DNA from: an uncultured Paracoccaceae bacterium
Lineage (GTDB): Bacteria > Pseudomonadota > Alphaproteobacteria > Rhodobacterales > Rhodobacteraceae
Assembly: GCA_947500005.1 (NCBI GenBank)
Contig: CANMQJ010000004.1
Span: forward strand, 214,442-278,441
Direction: 5' to 3'
Length of the DNA: 64,000 nt
The notes under the pieces: generated by a model
What the model was told of the DNA's origin: nothing
The model's database searches: none
The model's input: the letters and a program-made list of their open reading frames with translations, nothing else
Position numbers and translations under genes: made by a program
In this document: positions 43,824 to 51,768 of the stretch, in pieces
Layout: every line of letters starts with the position of its first letter
How positions within the stretch are numbered: the first letter of the stretch is position 1

Positions 43824-44945
43824 GTGTCGATCCCTCCCCCGCCGCCCGGAGCGAAAGCGCCCCGCGACGAGCATCGCTTTCCCTGCGAGCAATGTGGGGC
43901 GGACATGCGGTTTGTCCCTGGAGAGGGCAAGCTGGTCTGCGATCATTGCGGAAATGTCGACGAGGTTGAGAGCGGCCCTTGGGCCGGTGCCACGTTGCGC
44001 GAACTCGATTTCGAGGCGGCGCTCGCGCGGCGTTTGCCGGAAGCAGAGATCGAAGAGACGCGTGTTCTGTCCTGCCCCAATTGCGGCGCTCAGGTTGAGT
44101 TCGACCCCGACACCCATGCCGCCGAATGCCCGTTCTGCGCCACGCCCGTGGTCACGGATACCGGCGCGCATCGGCACATCAAGCCTAGGGGCGTTCTACC
44201 CTTCGCGCTCGAGGAACGGGCGGCGCACAAGGCCATGAACGATTGGCTGGGCAGGTTGTGGTTCGCGCCCTCGGGCTTGCAGGACTATGCGCGCAAGGGC
44301 CGCAAAATGCAGGGCATTTACGTACCCTACTGGACCTTCGATGCGGATACGAAATCGAGCTATCGCGGCGAGCGGGGCGTGATCTACTACGAAACGCGCA
44401 CGGTCGTCATCGATGGCAAGAGGCAGGTGCAGCAGGTACCCAAGGTGCGCTGGACCCCGAAATCTGGTCGCGCGGCGCGGTTCTTCGACGATGTGCTGGT
44501 GCTCGCGTCGCGTTCTCTCCCCAAGAGTTACACCGACGCGCTGGAGCCCTGGGATCTATCCGCGCTGGAGCCTTACAAGCCGGAATTCCTCGCCGGTTTC
44601 CGGGCCGAGGCCTATACCGTGGATCTGGCCGAGGGGCACAAGGAGGCCCGCCAATACATGGCGCGCGTGATCGAGCGGGACGTGCGGTTCGACATCGGCG
44701 GGGACCGACAGCGCATTCACGGTATCGAAACATCGGTTTCGGACGTGACCTTCAAGCATATCCTTCTGCCGGTCTGGCTCGCCGCCTACAAGTACCGGGG
44801 CGAAACCTATCGTTTCGTTGTGAACGGGCGTACCGGCAAGGTGCAGGGAGAGCGGCCGTGGTCGGCGATCAAGATTACCGTGGCCGTGGTGCTGGGCCTG
44901 CTTGTGGCGGCAGGGCTGGGCTATCTCGTCGCGCAGAACCAATGA
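43824..44945 (+). CDS. Zinc-ribbon membrane protein of the YdjG type
   Basis: This 373-residue protein has a Pro-rich N-terminus (SIPPPPPGAKAP), two zinc ribbons (CEQCGADM...CDHCGN at about residues 21-46, CPNCGAQ...CPFCATP at about 88-110), a central globular region (about 120-340, YARKGRKMQGIYVPYWTFDA), and one C-terminal membrane helix (about 349-370). It matches the YdjG/'TFIIB-type zinc ribbon' proteins that accompany SPFH YdjI proteins. The Pro-rich start could be bound by the GYF domain of the preceding gene. Confidence 0.84.
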   Translation: MSIPPPPPGAKAPRDEHRFPCEQCGADMRFVPGEGKLVCDHCGNVDEVESGPWAGATLRELDFEAALARRLPEAEIEETRVLSCPNCGAQVEFDPDTHAAECPFCATPVVTDTGAHRHIKPRGVLPFALEERAAHKAMNDWLGRLWFAPSGLQDYARKGRKMQGIYVPYWTFDADTKSSYRGERGVIYYETRTVVIDGKRQVQQVPKVRWTPKSGRAARFFDDVLVLASRSLPKSYTDALEPWDLSALEPYKPEFLAGFRAEAYTVDLAEGHKEARQYMARVIERDVRFDIGGDRQRIHGIETSVSDVTFKHILLPVWLAAYKYRGETYRFVVNGRTGKVQGERPWSAIKITVAVVLGLLVAAGLGYLVAQNQ

Positions 44946-45003
44946 GCATTGATCCCGGGCGGATCAGATCTAGTTGAGCCGCTTACGTTGCGGGAGTGTC
45001 GAA

Positions 45004-45138
45004 ATGTATCGTGCAATTCTTCCGGTCCTGATGATGGCGCTGTCTGCCTGCGTGCCAAACGAAGGCAGCCTGTCCCATCAGGAATATGAACGCCACAAGT
45101 CGAACCGGGAAGCCTACATGTACCAGGGCGGGCCGTGA
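45004..45138 (+). CDS. 44-residue lipoprotein, last gene of TelA operon
   Basis: A short frame from ATG 45004 to TGA 45138 encodes a lipoprotein signal MYRAILPVLMMALSAC (Cys16) and a 28-residue polar tail NEGSLSHQEYERHKSNREAY. GGGAGTG lies upstream. It is too small for family assignment but the lipobox is clean, and it lies 58 bases after the zinc-ribbon gene on the same strand. Confidence 0.7.
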   Translation: MYRAILPVLMMALSACVPNEGSLSHQEYERHKSNREAYMYQGGP

Positions 45139-45177
45139 TGGGCCGGCCCCGCGCGAATGCCGAGGCCGGTTTCGTCT

Positions 45178-45597
45178 CTACCCGCGCGAGATCGAGATCT
45201 TCTGCGCCTGACCGGGAACGTCCTGCGGTTTCTTTGGGACCTTCACATGAAGAACACCGTCCTTCATCTTGGCCTCGGCCTTTGAGCCATCGGCGTCCTC
45301 GGGCAGCCGGAAAGAGCGGCGAAACGCGCCGTATTGCCGCTCGGAGAAGTACCAGGTGTCGCCTTTTTTCTCCTCATGGGTCTTCTTTTCGCCCCGGATG
45401 GTGACGACGCCGTTTTCCACGGTCAGCTCGATATCGTCATCCGACACGCCCGGAAGCTCCATCGAGATGTCATAGGCGTTCTCGTTCCCAGAGGCTTCGG
45501 TGGCCGGGCTAAGCCAGTCCGCGAGACGATGACCAAAATTGCGAAACGGGTCGTAGAGCGCCGGCCACAGGCCGGTTTGATCGGATTTCTCAACCAT
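45178..45597 (-). CDS. Hsp20/alpha-crystallin small heat-shock protein
   Basis: This 139-residue small heat-shock chaperone has an alpha-crystallin domain at about residues 40-130 (YDISMELPGVSDDDIELTVENGVVTIRGEKK; GVLHVKVPK), the usual ATP-independent holdase. A strong AAGGAGGACTGAAC ribosome site precedes the ATG at 45597. No clear sigma-32 promoter or ROSE-like thermosensor is recognisable, but an Fnr-like dyad lies 62 bases upstream of the start. It diverges from the nitroreductase gene. Confidence 0.92.
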   Translation of the reverse strand: MVEKSDQTGLWPALYDPFRNFGHRLADWLSPATEASGNENAYDISMELPGVSDDDIELTVENGVVTIRGEKKTHEEKKGDTWYFSERQYGAFRRSFRLPEDADGSKAEAKMKDGVLHVKVPKKPQDVPGQAQKISISRG

Positions 45598-45658
45598 GTT
45601 CAGTCCTCCTTGTACGTGTGTTCCGCGAGGAGTCTGTCACCACGCCGGACGGGCGACC

Positions 45659-45672
45659 TTGATCCGGCTCAA
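45659..45672. promoter_or_regulatory. Fnr/FnrL-like box between hsp20 and nitroreductase
   Basis: TTGAT-CCGG-CTCAA matches the TTGAT-N4-ATCAA FNR consensus with one mismatch. It lies 62 bases upstream of hsp20 and 76 upstream of the divergent nitroreductase, so it could control either under low oxygen. Confidence 0.4.
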
Positions 45673-45747
45673 ATCGCGGCGCGCGATGCTTGAACATCCC
45701 TGCGCCTCCCGCCATGCTGCGCCGCAACAGACCCGGGAGACCTGCCG

Positions 45748-46419
45748 ATGACAACTTTCACCGATCTGGACGACCTGCTTGCGCAGCGCCATTCCTGTCG
45801 GGCTTTCCTTGCCGATGAGGTTCCGCGCGAGGAGATCGAACAGGTGCTGAGCGCCGCGCGCCGCGTGCCCAGCTGGTGCAACGCGCAGCCCTGGGAGGTG
45901 ATCGTCACGAGCGGCAAGGAAACCGAGGCCTTTCGCACCGCATTGCAGGACGAGGTCGCGAGCGGCGCGCCCAAGCCGGACCTGCCTGTTCCCAGTTCGT
46001 ATTCCGGGGTTTACCAGGATCGACGCCGCACCTGTGGATGGGCGCTTTATGAAGCCGTGGGCGTGCAGAAGGGAGATCGCGAAGGCTCGGCCCGGCAGAT
46101 GATGGAAAATTTCACGCTGTTCGGTGCGCCGCATTGCCTGATCCTGTCGAGCCCGGTCGAGTTGGGCGCCTATGGCGCGATGGACAGCGGCGGGTTCGTC
46201 ACCGCCTTTACCCTGGCCGCCCAGGCACTGGGAATCGCGTCGATTCCGCAGGCTGCGATCGCTTCCTACGCGCCGTTCCTGCATCGGTATTTCGGGATCG
46301 GGGAGGACCGTCTGGTTCTTTGCGCCATCTCCTTCGGATACGAGGACCGCACGCACCCTGCCAACGCCTTTCGTACCGAGCGGGCGGAGTTGTCCGAATT
46401 CGTGGAGTGGAGGGGTTGA
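45748..46419 (+). CDS. Nitroreductase-family FMN oxidoreductase
   Basis: This 223-residue nitroreductase-fold flavoprotein has the FMN-binding N-terminus [19 protein letters not shown] and [15 protein letters not shown]. It probably reduces nitro or quinone compounds with NAD(P)H, or carries out a related reduction. It lies upstream of dtd with a 1-base gap and diverges from hsp20. Confidence 0.88.
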   Translation: MTTFTDLDDLLAQRHSCRAFLADEVPREEIEQVLSAARRVPSWCNAQPWEVIVTSGKETEAFRTALQDEVASGAPKPDLPVPSSYSGVYQDRRRTCGWALYEAVGVQKGDREGSARQMMENFTLFGAPHCLILSSPVELGAYGAMDSGGFVTAFTLAAQALGIASIPQAAIASYAPFLHRYFGIGEDRLVLCAISFGYEDRTHPANAFRTERAELSEFVEWRG

Positions 46420-46420
46420 G

Positions 46421-46858
46421 ATGAGGGCACTGATCCAGCGGGTATCCGAGGCCTCGGTCACCGTGGAGGGCGATGTGATCGGTCGCTGCGGACAAGGACT
46501 TCTGATCCTGGTCTGTGCGATGCAGGGAGATGGCGAAGCGCAGGCGGACCAGCTTGCTGCAAAGATCGCCAAACTGCGCATCTTCCATGACGGGGCAGGC
46601 AAGATGAACCGGTCGGTGAAGGATGTCGGGGGCAGCGCCCTGGTGGTCAGCCAGTTCACACTGGCGGCCGACACCTCGCGCGGCAACAGGCCCGGCTTTT
46701 CGGCGGCCGCCTCGCCGGAGGACGGAAAACGGCTCTACGAACTGTTCGCCGGAAGGCTGACCGAACAGGGAGTCCCGGTGGAAACAGGCCGCTTTGGCGC
46801 TGAGATGAAGGTCTCGCTGGTCAACGACGGGCCGGTGACGATCTGGATCGAGGCATGA
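46421..46858 (+). CDS. dtd: D-aminoacyl-tRNA deacylase
   Basis: This 145-residue DTD releases D-amino acids or glycine mis-attached to tRNA. The family motifs are [20 protein letters not shown] (about residues 76-95) and the cross-subunit [10 protein letters not shown] near the C-terminus. It follows the nitroreductase by 1 base and overlaps the glycerate kinase gene by 4 bases. Confidence 0.94.
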   Translation: MRALIQRVSEASVTVEGDVIGRCGQGLLILVCAMQGDGEAQADQLAAKIAKLRIFHDGAGKMNRSVKDVGGSALVVSQFTLAADTSRGNRPGFSAAASPEDGKRLYELFAGRLTEQGVPVETGRFGAEMKVSLVNDGPVTIWIEA

Positions 46859-47955
46859 CGGATGCGCGCGAGACGGCCCGCTCGATCTGGCAGGCCGGCG
46901 TCGATGCTGTTGGCGGCTATGCGTCGGTGGCGCGCGCACTCGGCGATGTCGCACGTCCCGACCGGATTCTGGCGGTGGGCAAGGCCGCGGCACCGATGGC
47001 GCGCGCGGCGCTTGACCGGTTCGGCAATCTGCCTTGTCTGGTCGTGACCAAGGACGGTCATGCCGATGATCTTCCCGATGCGGCCCATGTGATCGAGGCC
47101 GCGCATCCGGTTCCCGATGAACGCAGCCTCTCCGCGGGTCGCGCCCTTCGCGAAGCGGTCGAGGCGATGGGTCCGGAGAGCCACCTTCTGCTGCTTGTCT
47201 CCGGCGGCGCATCATCGCTGGCCGAGGATCTGGTGAACGGCGCGACGCTTGACGATCTCGCCCTGCTGAACAATCGGCTGCTCTCAGAAGGGCTGGACAT
47301 CACGGCGATGAATGCCGAACGCCGCAAGCTGTCACGGATCAAGGGGGGTGGCCTTCTGTCACGGTTTCCGGGTCGGAAGCTGGATGTGCTGGCGATTTCG
47401 GATGTGCCTGGCGACGACCTGAATGTGATCGGCTCGGGCATCGGCGTCCCGCCCGAACGGCCCCGATTTCTAGCACGCATCGTCGCCTCGAACGGCATCG
47501 CGCGCGACGCAGCGGCGCGCCGTGCGGAGGCATTGGGACTCGAAGTGATCGAGACTGCCGAAAGCCTGCATGACGATCTCGACGCGCTCGGCCCGCGCCT
47601 GGGCGAGCAACTGCGCGGTATGGGGCGCGGCGCAATCATCCTGGGCGGCGAACCGACGGTGGTCCTTCCCCGACGCCCCGGCCGGGGAGGACGAAACCAG
47701 GCTCTCGCCCTGACCTTGGCACGAGAGATTACGGGGCACGACGATCTGACCGTCATTGTCGGGGGCACCGACGGAACCGACGGGCCAACCGAAGCGGCCG
47801 GTGGCATCGTGGATGGCATGACCTGGGGACAAGGGGCCGAGCGTGCCCTGAAAGCCGCCGATAGCGGAACATGGCTGGATCGGCACGGATGTTTGCTGAC
47901 CACGGGGCCGACCGGAACGAATGTCATGGACCTTTTGGTCGCAATCAGGCAGTAA
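46855..47955 (+). CDS. Glycerate 2-kinase (GckA/MOFRL type)
   Basis: This 366-residue kinase of the DUF4147/MOFRL family phosphorylates glycerate to 2-phosphoglycerate. Motifs are [55 protein letters not shown] and the MOFRL end [11 protein letters not shown] with [14 protein letters not shown]. It is about 50 residues shorter than many homologues, mainly at the N-terminus. It overlaps dtd by 4 bases, so three genes (nitroreductase, dtd, kinase) form one transcript. Confidence 0.87.
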   Translation: MTDARETARSIWQAGVDAVGGYASVARALGDVARPDRILAVGKAAAPMARAALDRFGNLPCLVVTKDGHADDLPDAAHVIEAAHPVPDERSLSAGRALREAVEAMGPESHLLLLVSGGASSLAEDLVNGATLDDLALLNNRLLSEGLDITAMNAERRKLSRIKGGGLLSRFPGRKLDVLAISDVPGDDLNVIGSGIGVPPERPRFLARIVASNGIARDAAARRAEALGLEVIETAESLHDDLDALGPRLGEQLRGMGRGAIILGGEPTVVLPRRPGRGGRNQALALTLAREITGHDDLTVIVGGTDGTDGPTEAAGGIVDGMTWGQGAERALKAADSGTWLDRHGCLLTTGPTGTNVMDLLVAIRQ

Positions 47956-48394
47956 AGCGTCGTATTCCGCTTCGAACGGAACGCGCGTGCCCTTCGCGGC
48001 CTCCATGGGCTCAGCATTCGACGCAAGACGGGCGCAGGTCTTGCGGCCATGCACGCCAGGGACTCGGACGCAATGGACCTTCTGCGGGTCATTACGTCTT
48101 GCCCGGTGGGCGGAAATACGCAACATTGACTCGTGCGTCAATAAAAACAGCCCAAATGGGCACACGGACAACTGGGAGAGGAAAAGGACAGTCAGCACAT
48201 GATGGCGAAGTAAGTCAGCCGATCTTTCGGAAGGTCCGGAAACGGTGAAATCCACGCACGGTCCCTTCCGGGAACCGTGAACGCCAAGAGCCGAGCCCGA
48301 CACCGCCGGACGGTCTTTTCAGGCCCCGCCATGGCGAGGTTGCCTAGATTGTCGCACTCACTGGCATGATACCTGAATGGGGAGAAACCAAGAA
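47956..48394. other. 439-bp intergenic region upstream of the ABC importer
   Basis: No coding frame is convincing. The region holds three inverted repeats: ATTGAC-N6-GTCAAT (48125-48142), GCCCA-AA-TGGGC (48150-48161), and ACGGTCCC pairing loosely with GGGAACCGT (48258-48278). It probably carries the operon promoter and regulator sites. Confidence 0.55.
48125..48142. promoter_or_regulatory. ATTGAC-N6-GTCAAT dyad upstream of the ABC operon
   Basis: A perfect 6-bp inverted repeat with a 6-bp spacer, 253 bases before the binding-protein start. The same arms with an 8-bp spacer occur at 34446-34465, so the arms are not unique to this operon. Confidence 0.45.
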
Positions 48395-49987
48395 ATGTCT
48401 CAAAACGAACTCGACTACATGAAATCCCGCGTGACCGCGGGCAAGATGACCCGCCGCGAATTCATGGCAAAAGCTGCGGCGCTTGGCATCGGGACGGCAA
48501 TGGCCGGAACGATCTTCGCCGAAGCCGCCAACGCGGCCGGCCCGGTCAAGGGTGGCACGATCCGGATCGGCTCGGTCGGGGGTGAAAGCACGAACTCGCT
48601 CGACCCGGCGCTTGCGGCATCGCAGGTTCCGACGCTGAACCTGAAGACCATCGGCGACTACCTGACCGAGGTTACGCCGGAGGGCGGCATCGAGAACCGC
48701 CTGGCCGAAAGCGTCGAGGCTTCGTCCGACGCCAAGACCTGGGTCTTCAAGATCCGCCAGGGTGTGGAATTTCACAACGGCAAGACCCTGACCTCGGAAG
48801 ACGTGTTGAAGACCATGCAGCGTCACTCGAACGAGGACGCGAAATCGGGCGCCCTGGGCATCATGCGTGGCATCACGGACATGAAGGCAGATGGCGACAA
48901 TTTCATCGTCCAACTCGACACGCCCAACGCCGACCTGCCCTATCTGCTGGCGGACTATCACCTGATGATCCAGCCCGATGGCGGCATGGACGCGCCCGCC
49001 GCGGGCATCGGCACAGGGGCCTACACGGTCGAGACGGATGAACCCGGTGTCCGGCACGTCTTCAAGAAAAACCCGAACTACTGGGACGACTCGCGCGGAC
49101 ATGCCGATCAGGTCGAGGTGATCGTGCTCAACGACGCCACCGCCCGTACCGCGGCGCTGCAGTCGGGCCAGGTCCACGTGGTCAACCGGGTCGAACCCAA
49201 GATCGCGGCCTTGCTGGCGCGCGCGCCCAATGTCGAGGTCAAGAACGTATCGGGCCCCGGTCACTACGTCTTCATCGCGCATGTCGATACGGCGCCGTTC
49301 GACAACAACGATCTGCGTCTGGCCCTGAAATACGCCATCGACCGGGCCGACATCCTGGACAAGGTGCTGCGCGGTTACGGTACATTGGGCAACGACATGC
49401 CGGTCAATGCCTCCTACCCGCTGTTCGACGGCACGATCCCGCAGCGCGCCCTCGATATCGAAAAGGCCAAGGAGCATTATGCGAAATCGGGCCATGACGG
49501 CTCGCCCATCGTGCTTCGGGTTTCGGATGTCTCCTTCCCCGGCGCGGTCGATGCCGCCTCGCTGTTCCAGCAGACGGCGCAGGCTGCCGGCATCCCGCTG
49601 GAGATCAAGCGCGAACCCGGCGACGGCTACTGGTCCGAAGTCTGGAACAAGCAGCCCTTCTGCGCCTCTTACTGGGGTGGACGTCCGGTGCAGGACCAGA
49701 TGTACACCACCGCCTATCTCTCCACCGCCGACTGGAACGACACCCGCTGGAAGCGCGACGAGTTCGACGCCATGCTGCTGGAGGCACGCGGCGAACTGGA
49801 CGAGGAAAAGCGCAAGGACATCTACTCCAAGATGGGCCGCATGATCCGCGACGAGGGCGGGCTGATCTGCCCGATGTTCAACGACTTCATCGAGGGCATC
49901 TCAACCGATCTGGGCGGCTGGGTCGAAGATCCGAACCTTGGCACGATGAACGGCCTCGTCGGCGTCAAATGCTGGCTCAAGGCGTGA
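48395..49987 (+). CDS. ABC transporter substrate-binding protein, oligopeptide type, Tat-exported
   Basis: This 530-residue periplasmic solute-binding protein (SBP_bac_5/DppA-OppA family) has a twin-arginine signal MTRREFMAKAAALGIGTAMA (after a short cytoplasmic extension; start MSQNELDYMKSRV), then the bilobed domain with KGGTIRIGSVGGESTNSLDP and GVEFHNGKTLTSEDVLKT. Start 48395 has GGGGAG upstream; an upstream ATG at 48377 would precede the SD. Tat export of such proteins is common in this group. It is the first gene of a complete importer. Confidence 0.9.
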   Translation: MSQNELDYMKSRVTAGKMTRREFMAKAAALGIGTAMAGTIFAEAANAAGPVKGGTIRIGSVGGESTNSLDPALAASQVPTLNLKTIGDYLTEVTPEGGIENRLAESVEASSDAKTWVFKIRQGVEFHNGKTLTSEDVLKTMQRHSNEDAKSGALGIMRGITDMKADGDNFIVQLDTPNADLPYLLADYHLMIQPDGGMDAPAAGIGTGAYTVETDEPGVRHVFKKNPNYWDDSRGHADQVEVIVLNDATARTAALQSGQVHVVNRVEPKIAALLARAPNVEVKNVSGPGHYVFIAHVDTAPFDNNDLRLALKYAIDRADILDKVLRGYGTLGNDMPVNASYPLFDGTIPQRALDIEKAKEHYAKSGHDGSPIVLRVSDVSFPGAVDAASLFQQTAQAAGIPLEIKREPGDGYWSEVWNKQPFCASYWGGRPVQDQMYTTAYLSTADWNDTRWKRDEFDAMLLEARGELDEEKRKDIYSKMGRMIRDEGGLICPMFNDFIEGISTDLGGWVEDPNLGTMNGLVGVKCWLKA

Positions 49988-49999
49988 CGGGCCGCACAT

Positions 50000-50956
50000 A
50001 TGCATCCCGTCCTTAAACTGGTTGCCCAGCGCCTTGCGCTGGGCCTCCTTCTGTTACTCGCCGCCTCGGCGCTGATCTTCGCGGGAACGATGATCCTGCC
50101 CGGCGACGTGGCACAATCCATCCTCGGTCAATCCGCCACGCCAGAGGCGTTGGCCAACCTGCGCGCGGAACTGGGTCTGAACGATCCGCCGGTCCAGCGC
50201 TACTTCGACTGGCTCCTCGGCGCCGTCCAGGGCGATCTGGGCACAGCGCTCACCAATGGCCGCGACATCGCGGAGAGTTTGAGCCAGCGACTGTCGAACA
50301 CCCTGTTCCTTGCCTTCTGGGCAGCCGTCATCTCTGTTCCGCTGGCGATTTTCCTGGGCCTGATCGCAGTGCGCTACAAGGATCGCTGGCCGGACAAGCT
50401 GATCTCGGCTGTCACGCTCGCCTCGATCTCGATCCCGGAATTCCTGATCGGCTATCTGCTGATGTTCTTCATCGCGGTGCAGCTGGGATGGGCGCCTTCG
50501 GTGGCGATGATCGGCGAACACATGAACCTGGGCCAGAAGCTGCAATCCATCGCGCTGCCGGTGATCGTGCTCACGCTGGTCGTGCTGGCGCACATGATGC
50601 GCATGACGCGTGCCGCGATCCTCAACGTGATGCAATCGGCCTATATCGAGACGGCCGAGCTCAAGGGCCTGTCGAGCTTCCACGTCATCTATCGCCACGC
50701 CTTCCCCAACGCCATCGCTCCCATCGTGAACGTGGTCATGCTGAACCTCGCATACCTGGTTGTCGGCGTCGTGGTGGTCGAGGTGGTCTTCGTCTATCCC
50801 GGCATGGGGCAATACCTGGTGGATCACGTCTCGAAACGCGACGTGCCCGTGGTGCAGGCCTGCGGGCTCATCTTTGCCGCTGTCTATATCGGGCTGAACA
50901 TGATCGCCGACATCGTCTCGATCCTGGCCAATCCGCGGCTGAGGCATCCGAAATGA
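50000..50956 (+). CDS. ABC transporter permease (DppB/OppB type)
   Basis: This 318-residue inner-membrane permease has six predicted helices and the EAA motif ETAELKGLSSFHVIYRHAFPNAI. It pairs with the DppC-type permease, whose start overlaps its stop by 4 bases. Substrate is probably a peptide or peptide-like molecule; the binding protein decides it. Confidence 0.93.
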   Translation: MHPVLKLVAQRLALGLLLLLAASALIFAGTMILPGDVAQSILGQSATPEALANLRAELGLNDPPVQRYFDWLLGAVQGDLGTALTNGRDIAESLSQRLSNTLFLAFWAAVISVPLAIFLGLIAVRYKDRWPDKLISAVTLASISIPEFLIGYLLMFFIAVQLGWAPSVAMIGEHMNLGQKLQSIALPVIVLTLVVLAHMMRMTRAAILNVMQSAYIETAELKGLSSFHVIYRHAFPNAIAPIVNVVMLNLAYLVVGVVVVEVVFVYPGMGQYLVDHVSKRDVPVVQACGLIFAAVYIGLNMIADIVSILANPRLRHPK

Positions 50957-51768
50957 AGACCATCCCCATTTCCGCAATGATCGGGCTGTTCTTCACGGCC
51001 CTCTATTTCCTGATGGCGATCTTCGCCCCGCTGATCGCGCCCTATGGCATGGCCGAAATCGTGGGCGACGTGTGGGAACCCTCCTCCGCCGAGTTCCTGC
51101 TGGGCACCGACAATATCGGCCGCGACCTGCTCAGCCGGATGATCTATGGCGGGCGGACGACGATCTTCATCGCCACCGCCGCGACCATCCTCAGCTTCGT
51201 CACAGGCTCGATCCTGGGTTTTCTCGCCGCCGTACTGGGCGGCTGGATGGACCAGGTTCTGTCGCGCTTCGTCGACCTGATCATGTCGATCCCGACGCTG
51301 ATCTTCGCGCTGGTGGTTCTGTCGGTGATGCCGGTCACGATCCCGACGCTGATCCTCGTCATGGGCCTTCTCGACTCCACCCGCGTCTATCGCCTGGCCC
51401 GTGCGGTCGCGGTGGACATCAACGTGATGGATTATGTCGAGGCCGCCAAGCTGCGTGGCGAAGGACGCGGCTGGATCATCTTCCGCGAGATCCTGCCCAA
51501 CGCCCTCTCGCCGCTGGTGGCAGAGATGGGGCTGCGCTTCATCTTCGCGGTACTCTTCGTCTCGACCCTGTCCTTCCTGGGCCTTGGTGTGCAACCGCCC
51601 CAGGCCGACTGGGGCGGCATCGTGAAGGAGAACAAGGATGGGATCGTCTATGGCATCCCTGCGGCCCTGATCCCGGCCTTCGCCATCGCGACACTGGCCA
51701 TCTCGGTCAACCTCGTGGCCGACTGGGTCCTCAATCGCACCACATCGCTGAAAGGAGGCCGGGGATGA
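50953..51768 (+). CDS. ABC transporter permease (DppC/OppC type)
   Basis: This 271-residue permease begins at 50953 (MKTIPISAMIGLFF) and contains LLGTDNIGRDLLSRMIYGGRTT and the EAA motif EAAKLRGEGRGWIIFREILPNAL. It has six membrane helices. It overlaps the upstream permease and the downstream ATPase gene by 4 bases each, so translation is coupled across the operon. Confidence 0.93.
   Translation: MKTIPISAMIGLFFTALYFLMAIFAPLIAPYGMAEIVGDVWEPSSAEFLLGTDNIGRDLLSRMIYGGRTTIFIATAATILSFVTGSILGFLAAVLGGWMDQVLSRFVDLIMSIPTLIFALVVLSVMPVTIPTLILVMGLLDSTRVYRLARAVAVDINVMDYVEAAKLRGEGRGWIIFREILPNALSPLVAEMGLRFIFAVLFVSTLSFLGLGVQPPQADWGGIVKENKDGIVYGIPAALIPAFAIATLAISVNLVADWVLNRTTSLKGGRG

Noticed and set aside
45598..45747. 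ROSE-type RNA thermometer in the hsp20 leader
   Set aside because: No U(U/C)GCU anti-SD hairpin pairing with the AAGGAGG site could be found by eye.
47956..48303. Small genes in the gap before the ABC operon
   Set aside because: Frames on both strands lack ribosome sites and have shadow-like composition running out of the glycerate kinase gene.
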